A stretch of 57,312 bases of DNA from Candidatus Siliceabacter maunaloa (GTDB lineage Bacteria; Actinomycetota; Thermoleophilia; Solirubrobacterales; Solirubrobacteraceae). The notes under the pieces are model-generated. The model did not search any database and was not told the origin of the DNA. It saw only the letters and a program-made list of their open reading frames with translations. Each line of letters begins with the position of its first letter. Within the stretch, counting starts at the first letter, position 1. This document shows positions 51,457 through 57,312 of the stretch, piece after piece. The DNA is taken from positions 1 to 57,312 of the forward strand of contig JANDLV010000025.1 of the NCBI GenBank assembly GCA_024330185.1, read 5' to 3'. Both the position numbers and the translations under genes were made by a program.

Positions 51457-51822
51457 TCACCCCACGAACGTGAACTCCGCCTCGCCCTGCGCCACCTCGC
51501 GCAGGATGTCGCCCAGCGCGCGGGGCTTCCCGCCTATGGCCGCCATCTGCTCGTCGGACACCCCACGGGTGTCCACGCAGCCCGGTCAGAGCGAGACGCG
51601 GAAAGGGGCCCCGGCGCCCTCCTGGACCTTCTTGCGCAGGTCCTCCCCGGTGCGCGAGGCCTGCACCCCCTCGGGCTGGGCGACCCGCACGGCGTCGCCG
51701 GCCAGGCGCACCTCCGCCTCCAGTCCCGCTCGCGCGGCCACGTTGGCGAAGTGGTAGGCCCTCCAGGCGGGGTCCGGATCCTTCCTGGTGTCCGCAGACG
51801 TAAAGAAGATCAGGCGCTTCAT
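51457..51822 (-). CDS. DsrE-family selenoprotein (in-frame UGA at 51586-51588, U-x-x-C)
   Basis: 121 residues if UGA is read as Sec. MKRLIFFTSADTRKDPDPAW, YHFANVAARAGLEAEVRLAG and DAVRVAQPEG are DsrE-like. At residue 79 the chain runs FRVSL-U-PGCVDTRGVSDEQM, a U-x-x-C redox pair, then ALGDILREVAQGEAEFTFVG and a final TGA at 51457-51459. Without readthrough the protein would lose the whole conserved C-third. DsrE-like selenoproteins have been described in other bacteria. An 8-bp hairpin follows the UGA. The ATG overlaps the stop of the ABC ATPase (ATGA), so it is the last gene of the transporter operon. Probable sulfur/selenium-transfer or redox role. Confidence 0.82.
51556..51574 (-). promoter_or_regulatory. 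SECIS-like hairpin after UGA (DsrE)
   Basis: GGACACCC-GTG-GGGTGTCC, a perfect 8-bp stem starting 11 nt after the UGA, with the apex about 19-20 nt from it: the same geometry as the two ATPase genes, though with an unrelated stem sequence. Confidence 0.7.
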
Positions 51823-52700
51823 GTCGGTTCCTCCTCGAGGAGCTCGCCCTCGCTCGCGGCGATGAGCATCTTGGTGTACGGGTGCTGGGGCTCGGCGATG
51901 ACCTGCCCGGTCGGGCCGCTCTCGACCACACGGCCGTCGCGCATGACCGCCACACGATCGGAGACCTGGTGGGCGACGGTGAGGTCGTGCGTGATGAAGA
52001 CGAAGGCGGTCATGAGGCGCTCGCGCATACCCAGCATGAGATCGATGATCTCCCCCCGCAGCGACGCGTCGAGCATCGACGTCGGCTCGTCGGCGACGAT
52101 CAGGCGTGGCTCGGCGACGAAGGCGCGGGCCAGGGACACGCGCTGGCGCTGGCCGCCGGACAGCTCGTGGGGGTGGCGCTGGAGGAACTGCGAGGCGGGG
52201 CTCAGGGCCACGTCCTCCAGCGCTTGCGCCACGCGCGTCACGCGCTCGGCGCGGTCCACGCCCGCGATGGCGAGCGGTTCCCCGGCGGCGTCGGCGACCC
52301 GCATGCCGGGATGCAGGGACTCGTAGGGGTTCTGGAGGATCAGGTGCATCCGTCTGCGTAGCCTGCGCTGCGCGCGCCCGCGCAGACCTGCGAGATCGGT
52401 GCCCTCGAACACGATCTGCCCCTCGTCGGGCTGTTCCAGCCCCAGGATCATCCGCCCGACCGTGCTCTTGCCGGCCCCGCTCTCGCCGACCAGCGCGACC
52501 GTCTCCCCCACGGCGAGGCTCAACGAGAAGTCCGCGACCGCGACGACCTCCTCGTCGCGGCGGCGCGCGGCGGCGCTGCGCACAAACGTCTTCCCCACCC
52601 GGCGAACGTCGAGGATTGGGTCCTGGGCGATCAGCGCGGACGCTCCACTTCGCGCAGGGCCGGTGACGCCGCCAGCAGCGCCTCGGTGTGAGGGTGGCAC
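51819..52700 (-). CDS. ABC transporter ATPase (OppF/DppF/NikE-like)
   Basis: 293 residues from GTG 52700, overlapping the upstream gene by 70 bp; a CTG at 52634 is the alternative. Walker A GESGAGKSTVGRMILG, signature LSGGQRQRVSLARAF, Walker B LIVADEPTSMLDASLR, H-loop ITHDLTVAHQV and the oligopeptide-type tail QHPYTKMLIAA. Second ATPase of the operon, paired with the ATPase half of the fusion protein upstream. Confidence 0.88.
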   Translation of the reverse strand: MPPSHRGAAGGVTGPARSGASALIAQDPILDVRRVGKTFVRSAAARRRDEEVVAVADFSLSLAVGETVALVGESGAGKSTVGRMILGLEQPDEGQIVFEGTDLAGLRGRAQRRLRRRMHLILQNPYESLHPGMRVADAAGEPLAIAGVDRAERVTRVAQALEDVALSPASQFLQRHPHELSGGQRQRVSLARAFVAEPRLIVADEPTSMLDASLRGEIIDLMLGMRERLMTAFVFITHDLTVAHQVSDRVAVMRDGRVVESGPTGQVIAEPQHPYTKMLIAASEGELLEEEPT

Positions 52701-54385
52701 GGGGAGGTCATCACCGTCTCGGCAGCTCCGGCCTCGACCACCCGACCGCCCTGCATGACGAGCAGCTCGTCGGCCACCCGGCCCACCAGCCGCAGGTCGT
52801 GCGAGATGAGCACGAGGGTCAGGCCCAGGCGGTCGCGCAGCTCGAGCAGCAGCTGGAGGATTCGCGCCTGCGTCACGACATCCAGACCCGTGACGGGCTC
52901 GTCAGCCACCACCAGGCTCGGCTCGTTCGCGATGGCCATCGCGATGACGACGCGCTGGCGCATCCCGCCGCTCAGCTCGTGCGGGTAGGCGCCGTGACGC
53001 TGCGGGGCGATGCCGACGCTCTCGAGCACCTCGCGCGCGCGCTTCCCTGCGGCGCGGGGATCCTCGCGCGTGAGGGCCGCGGACTCGACCACCTGGCGGC
53101 GGATGGTGTAGGCGGGGTTCAGCGAGCTCATCGCGCCCTGGGGCACCAGGGCGATCTCCCGGCCGCGGATCCCCCGCGCCTCGGGGCCGCGCAGGCTGCG
53201 CAGGTCGCGCCCGTTGAGGAGGATCTCGCCGCCCTGCACCTCGCCCGGCGGGCGCACCATCCCGAGCAGCGCGAACGCCAGCGAGCTCTTGCCGCTCCCC
53301 GACTCGCCCACGAGGCCCACGATGCTGCGCTGCGGTGCCGTGAAGCCGATGCCGTCGACCGCGCGGACCTCGTGGTCGCCGCTGCGATAGGCGACGGAGA
53401 GGTTGCGCACCTCGAGCACGGTGCCTGGCGCCTGCGGCGCGGGCTCGTCGCCGGCCGGTCGCGAGGCGGTGCGCCGTACCCGCCGGCCGGCGCCGGGCTG
53501 GCGGCGCCCCGACAGCCGCGGGTCCGCCCGCTCCTCGATCGCGTAGCCCAGGAACGCGAAGCCGACCAGCACGAGGGTCAGCGCGAGCCCGGGCGGCAGG
53601 ATCCACCACAGCCAGGCGTCGGTGAGGAAGGCGCTGCGCGAGTTGGCGAAGAACAGCATGCTCCCCCAGCTGACGCGGTTGGGGTCGCCGAGACCCAGGA
53701 AGGCCAGCGCCGACTCCAGGAAGACTGCGACGTTGGCTGTCCGCACGAACTGCGACACCCCCAGCGGCGCGATGCGGGGCAGCACGTGCCGGCCCAGGAC
53801 GCGCAGGTTCGAGGCGCCCATGGCCCTGGCGGCGATGACGTGCTGGAACTCGCCCACCTTGAGGACGTCCGAGTAGAGGACGCGGGCGGGCTTGGCCCAC
53901 AGCACGGCGCTGATCACCGCCGCGGTGATCAGCAGATCGCGCCCCAGGAAGGCCGCCAGCACGATGACCAGCACGAAGAAGGGGAAGACCAACGCGAGGT
54001 CCACCACGCGCATGAGCAGCACCTCGGTGCGTCCGCGCAGGGAGCCGGCGAGCAGGGCGACGCCCAGCCCGATCGCCGTGGCCAGGATCGCCGAGAGCAC
54101 CCCGATGGTCAGCGAGATGCGGGCGCCGTAGACGAGCTGCGCGAAGAGGTCCTGGCCGACGTCGTCGGTGCCCAGCGGGAACTCGAAGCTGGGCGCCCGG
54201 TACGGCGCGCCGCTGGGCGCGGTCGGGTCGTGGCCGGCGAGCAGCGGCGCGAAGACCGCGACCAGCGTGATCCCGAGCAGCATCCCGGCTCCGATGAGGC
54301 CCAGCCGCCGGCCCGTGCGCGAGCCCGCAGAAGGGTCGCCGGCGAACGCGCGCTTGACCCGGCGCAGCGTCGCCGCGGCGGTCAT
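52631..54385 (-). CDS. Fused ABC permease-ATPase (DppC-DppD-like)
   Basis: 584 residues from ATG 54385, which overlaps the first permease's stop (ATGA). Residues ~1-290 are a DppC/OppC permease: LLGITLVAVFAPLLAGHDP, FPLGTDDVGQDLFAQLVYGARISL, RAMGASNLRVLGRHVLP. After an Arg/Pro-rich linker (~290-325), residues ~325-580 are a DppD/OppD ATPase: GESGSGKSSLAFALLG, LSGGMRQRVVIAMAI, LVVADEPVTGLDVVTQ, ISHDLRL. Fusion of the second permease with the first ATPase is known in some actinobacterial peptide transporters; the frame is continuous here. Confidence 0.88.
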   Translation of the reverse strand: MTAAATLRRVKRAFAGDPSAGSRTGRRLGLIGAGMLLGITLVAVFAPLLAGHDPTAPSGAPYRAPSFEFPLGTDDVGQDLFAQLVYGARISLTIGVLSAILATAIGLGVALLAGSLRGRTEVLLMRVVDLALVFPFFVLVIVLAAFLGRDLLITAAVISAVLWAKPARVLYSDVLKVGEFQHVIAARAMGASNLRVLGRHVLPRIAPLGVSQFVRTANVAVFLESALAFLGLGDPNRVSWGSMLFFANSRSAFLTDAWLWWILPPGLALTLVLVGFAFLGYAIEERADPRLSGRRQPGAGRRVRRTASRPAGDEPAPQAPGTVLEVRNLSVAYRSGDHEVRAVDGIGFTAPQRSIVGLVGESGSGKSSLAFALLGMVRPPGEVQGGEILLNGRDLRSLRGPEARGIRGREIALVPQGAMSSLNPAYTIRRQVVESAALTREDPRAAGKRAREVLESVGIAPQRHGAYPHELSGGMRQRVVIAMAIANEPSLVVADEPVTGLDVVTQARILQLLLELRDRLGLTLVLISHDLRLVGRVADELLVMQGGRVVEAGAAETVMTSPCHPHTEALLAASPALREVERPR

Positions 54386-55359
54386 TGCGCCACCGGGCGC
54401 CGCAGCCGGGGGTCGAGCAGCGGATAGAGGAGGTCCGCGACGAAGTTGCACAGCAGCACCGCCACGGCCAGCAGTAGGAACGCACCCTGCAGCACCGGGT
54501 AGTCGCGCGCGAGGACGCTCTCGTAGATGAGCCGCCCGAGCCCCGGATAGGAGAACACCGTCTCGACCACCGCCGCTCCTCCGATCAGCGTGCCCAGCCC
54601 CACCAGGGTGATGGTGACCACCGGCAGCAGGGCGTTGCGCTGGGCGTGGCGGCGGACCTGCCGTGGGCTCAGGCCCTTGGCCTCGGCCATGATGACGTAG
54701 TCCTCCTGCAACTCACCCACCAGCGACGCGCGGGCGATCAGGTAGACGGTGCCCACGAACCCCAGCGTCAGGGTTACCAAGGGCAGGATCAGGCGCTGGC
54801 CGGCCTCGAGCACCAGTGCCAGGCCGCTAGCCTCGGTTGCCGGCAGGGCGCCGAAGATCGGCAGCCATCCGAGGCTGACCGAGAAGACGAGGATCGCCAG
54901 CAGCCCCACGAAGAAGGGCGGCATCGCGTCGATGACCATGACGCCGGTGAGGCTCGTCGTGTCGCTCTTGCTGCCACGCCGCCAGGCGGCGAAGAAGCCG
55001 AGCAGGACGCCGAGCAGCGTGGACAGGGCGAGGGCGCCGCCCACGAGCAACAGCGTCCAGCCGATGCGCTCGGTGAGGACCTCGGTGACCGGCTGTCCGT
55101 AGCGGATGGAGACGCCCAGGTCTCCTTCGGCCAGGCGCGAGAGATAGCTCCCGAACTGCGCCACCGGCGAGCCGCCGAGGCCGTACTGCGCCAGCACCGA
55201 CTCGCGCTGGGCCGCGGTCACCTCTCCCGCCGCCTCGGGCGGGAGAAGGTAGTCCACGGCGTCGCCCGGCGCGAGCCGGGGCAGCGCGAAGTTCAGCACG
55301 ATGGCGACGAAGAGGACCCCCGCGTATTGGAGTGCGATGCGGGCCCCGCGGCGGCGCAC
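54382..55359 (-). CDS. ABC transporter permease (DppB/OppB/NikB-like)
   Basis: 325 residues from GTG. Six helices, FALPRLAPGDAVDYLLPPEA, the typical RIGWTLLLVGGALALSTLLG, and the EAA loop MAEAKGLSPRQVRRHAQRNALLP. Starts 4 bp after the binding-protein stop. Confidence 0.9.
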   Translation of the reverse strand: MRRRGARIALQYAGVLFVAIVLNFALPRLAPGDAVDYLLPPEAAGEVTAAQRESVLAQYGLGGSPVAQFGSYLSRLAEGDLGVSIRYGQPVTEVLTERIGWTLLLVGGALALSTLLGVLLGFFAAWRRGSKSDTTSLTGVMVIDAMPPFFVGLLAILVFSVSLGWLPIFGALPATEASGLALVLEAGQRLILPLVTLTLGFVGTVYLIARASLVGELQEDYVIMAEAKGLSPRQVRRHAQRNALLPVVTITLVGLGTLIGGAAVVETVFSYPGLGRLIYESVLARDYPVLQGAFLLLAVAVLLCNFVADLLYPLLDPRLRRPVAQ

Positions 55360-55363
55360 CGAC

Positions 55364-57151
55364 CTACTCGAAGCCCTCCGTGTCGGTGCGCCGGCGGCGC
55401 ATCAACAGGACGCCGGCCGCCAACGCGACCACCGCGGCGCCCACCACCACCAGCACGATCCACGGCGCGCCGCCGCCGCCCTCGTCGGTGGCATCACCCG
55501 TCGTGCCGGCCGCCGCGGTCTGGGCGTAGGGCTCCAGGAACGAGCGCTTGGTGAGCAGCGGGTGACCGGTGTCCTGCACCCACCCGTCGTACGCGGCGGG
55601 GCGGTAGGCGGTGACGTTCTCGCGGTACCAGAAGGTCAGCAGCGGCACCTCTTCGGCCATGACGCGCTGGGCCTCGTGCAGGATCGGCTTGCGCTCCTGC
55701 GTTCCCAGCCTCGTCGCGCGCTCCGTCAGCTCGTCGAAGCGAGGGTTGGACCAGCCCGTGAAGACCGCTCCGATACCCCGCGGGCCCGGGGAGTGGAAGA
55801 AGAAGTACAGGCCGTCGGGGTCGGTGTGGGCGTGCCAGTCGAACGTGCCCATCTGCGCGTCGTACTGCGGTGGGGGGCCGTCCGGCCCGGCGGGGCGCGT
55901 GCGCTGGCGAATGGTCGCCGGGTCGAGCGCCTCCGGCTGCAGTCGCACCCCGAGCTCCTGCACCTGGCGAGCCGCCAGCTGCAGGCCCCGCAGGCTCTCG
56001 GGGTCGAACGACGAGACGAGCACCTCGAAGTCCAGCGGCTCGCCGTCCGGGCCCACGCGCATGCCGTCCTCGCCACGGCGATAGCCCGCCTCGTCGAGCA
56101 TCCGTGCGGCGCGCTGCGGGTCGAACTCGTGGTCTCCGTCGGGCAGCGCCCATGGCGAGTCGGGGTGGACCCAGTTGTCGTTGCCCGGCTCTCCGTCGCC
56201 CTGCAGCACCTGCTCGACGAGCTCGTCGTAGTCGATGGCCAGGCTCATCGCCTTGCGCAGCCGCGGATCGTCCAACGGTGGCGTGCGCGCGTTGAAGCGA
56301 AGCTCCGTGGACGCGAAGTCGACGCTGCGCGTCACGTCGATGTCGTCCGCGGACTCGAAGCGGTCGACCACCTGGGGCGGGACGTCGCGGGCGACGTAGT
56401 CGACCTGGTCGGTCTGCAGCGCCTGGAAGGCCGCGTTGGTGTCCGTGACGATCGGCATCTCGATGACGTCGACCAGCGGCTTGCCCTTGAAGTAGCGCTC
56501 GTTGGCCTCGAGGCGGTAGCGCTGGTCGGGCTCGTTCTCGGTGAGCTTGTAGGGGCCCGAGCCGACCGGGAGCTCGTCCGTGGCTGTCATCGGGTCGTCG
56601 ATGTCCTCCCAGACGTGCTTGGGCAGGATCGGGAGGTCGGCGGCCGGGAGGATCTCGAAGGTCGGGGCCGGCTCCTCGAAGTCGAGGCGGACCGTCCGCT
56701 CGTCGATGACCTCCCCGCCCTCGTAGGGCGGCTCGTCGCTCACGTGGTGCGTCCAGCGACCGGGCGGCGCGGTCTCGTTGAAGTAGTCGAAGGTGAACTT
56801 GACGTCTTGCGCGGTGAGCGGCCTGCCGTCGTGCCACTCGAGGCCCGGCCGCAGCCTGATCGTCCACGACCGCATGTCCTCGGAGGGTTCCGCGCTCTCT
56901 GCAAGCCACGGCTCGGGATCCTCGGACGTCTGCGACCAGTAGAGCGAGTCGTAGATGAGCATCAGAAGGTCGTCGGCTCGTCCGGTGGCGAACGTGATCG
57001 TGAACGGGGTGAGGTTGTTCTCGTAGCCGTTCAGCGCGACGCGGACGGTCGTGCCCTCCTGCGGCTCCGAACCCTCCTGAGCGAACGCGACGGTCGCGAG
57101 CGCCCCTGCGATTACGACTGCGACCACGGACGCGACCACTCGACGAGCCAT
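55364..57151 (-). CDS. ABC substrate-binding protein, family 5, with C-terminal membrane anchor
   Basis: 595 residues from ATG 57151 (AAGGGAAG upstream). Signal peptide MARRVVASVVAVVIAGALAT...AFA; family 5 features WTIRLRPGLEWHDGRPLTA and QDVKFTFDYFNETAP. The C-terminus has TKRSFLEPYAQ, a Gly-rich linker, one membrane helix (WIVLVVVGAAVVALAAGVLLM) and basic residues, the same anchored design as the orphan receptor at 836-2533. First gene of the operon: receptor, permease, permease-ATPase, ATPase, DsrE selenoprotein. Ligand (peptide, nickel or other) not determinable. Confidence 0.9.
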   Translation of the reverse strand: MARRVVASVVAVVIAGALATVAFAQEGSEPQEGTTVRVALNGYENNLTPFTITFATGRADDLLMLIYDSLYWSQTSEDPEPWLAESAEPSEDMRSWTIRLRPGLEWHDGRPLTAQDVKFTFDYFNETAPPGRWTHHVSDEPPYEGGEVIDERTVRLDFEEPAPTFEILPAADLPILPKHVWEDIDDPMTATDELPVGSGPYKLTENEPDQRYRLEANERYFKGKPLVDVIEMPIVTDTNAAFQALQTDQVDYVARDVPPQVVDRFESADDIDVTRSVDFASTELRFNARTPPLDDPRLRKAMSLAIDYDELVEQVLQGDGEPGNDNWVHPDSPWALPDGDHEFDPQRAARMLDEAGYRRGEDGMRVGPDGEPLDFEVLVSSFDPESLRGLQLAARQVQELGVRLQPEALDPATIRQRTRPAGPDGPPPQYDAQMGTFDWHAHTDPDGLYFFFHSPGPRGIGAVFTGWSNPRFDELTERATRLGTQERKPILHEAQRVMAEEVPLLTFWYRENVTAYRPAAYDGWVQDTGHPLLTKRSFLEPYAQTAAAGTTGDATDEGGGGAPWIVLVVVGAAVVALAAGVLLMRRRRTDTEGFE

Positions 57152-57275
57152 GCACTTCCCTTCGGTTGGGTTCCGGCGACGGCGGCACACTAGCCAAAAA
57201 ACCCGTCACCGTTTCACCCGCCTGTAACGTCACGGTCTGCCGTGGCGCTCGGGCCCGCTATTACGGCGCGTGGCA

Positions 57276-57281
57276 ATTATA
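57276..57281 (-). promoter_or_regulatory. -10 element (TATAAT) of the ABC/DsrE operon
   Basis: A perfect TATAAT on the minus strand, ~125 bp before the receptor ATG. No clear -35 is seen within the few bases left in the window. A run of six T follows in the leader near 57196-57201. Confidence 0.5.
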
Positions 57282-57312
57282 GCGGTCACTGTGCGTAGCG
57301 GACGTGGGGGGC

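Overview
High-GC DNA (roughly 70%) with strong actinobacterial habits: many GTG/TTG starts, ATGA/GTGA gene overlaps and very long antisense shadow frames. The gene content (hydrogenase-like hhyS/hhyL, CGNR regulator, HD-GYP regulator, actinobacterial RCK/ion-channel protein) suggests an Actinomycetota member, possibly Thermoleophilia/Solirubrobacterales-like; this placement is inference. Three genes have an in-frame UGA that is best read as selenocysteine, so the organism should have Sec machinery outside the window.

Layout. (1) 0-5.3 kb is a rearranged area. It holds a membrane-anchored family 5 solute-binding protein, a frameshifted TolB-like beta-propeller gene, and recent duplicate fragments of the 3' ends of the propeller gene and of hhyL. 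(2) 5.3-13.4 kb is a [NiFe]-hydrogenase-like locus: hhyL and hhyS on the minus strand, and divergently hypC, a SIS-HypC-SIS fusion, hypD, hypE and an NMT1-type binding protein. The large subunit has Ser at two of the four Cys positions that normally hold the NiFe centre. (3) 13.4-15.4 kb has a VapBC-type pair and a REC/HD-GYP regulator. (4) 15.4-21.3 kb has a CGNR regulator divergent from a tightly coupled five-gene cluster (SpeD-like decarboxylase, AlaDH/PNT-like dehydrogenase, methyltransferase, asparagine-synthetase-like amidotransferase, MFS exporter) that looks like a small uncharacterised biosynthetic pathway. (5) 21.3-25.2 kb has a MerR regulator, an RHH-Doc toxin-antitoxin pair, a luciferase-like oxidoreductase and a retron: reverse transcriptase plus a candidate msr-msd RNA bounded by a perfect 10-bp inverted repeat. 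(6) 25.2-31.5 kb has a DM13/MFS/NqrB-RnfD-like operon, a CobW GTPase and a decayed RCK channel gene. (7) 31.6-36.1 kb is a ynjBCD-like ABC transporter next to a ynjF-like CDP-alcohol phosphatidyltransferase.

(8) 36.3-51.4 kb is the most unusual part. Five CooC/MinD-like P-loop ATPases are interspersed with membrane-anchored coiled-coil proteins. One ATPase ends an operon of three single-pass proteins made of long seven-residue repeats. Another is followed by a small winged-helix protein with an HGECDEDCWC motif, whose paralogue lies beside an operon of five tiny single-pass membrane proteins. In two of the ATPases the CooC-type C-x-C metal-binding motif is U-x-C: UGA lies at the same codon in both, a third paralogue has Cys at that column, and a hairpin of bacterial SECIS geometry follows each UGA. 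I propose this as a previously undescribed selenoprotein ATPase/membrane coiled-coil system, perhaps metallocentre- or redox-related.

(9) 51.4-57.2 kb is a family 5 oligopeptide/nickel-type ABC operon that includes a permease-ATPase fusion and ends in a DsrE-family gene with its own in-frame UGA (U-x-x-C) and SECIS-like hairpin. No tRNA, rRNA or CRISPR array was seen.
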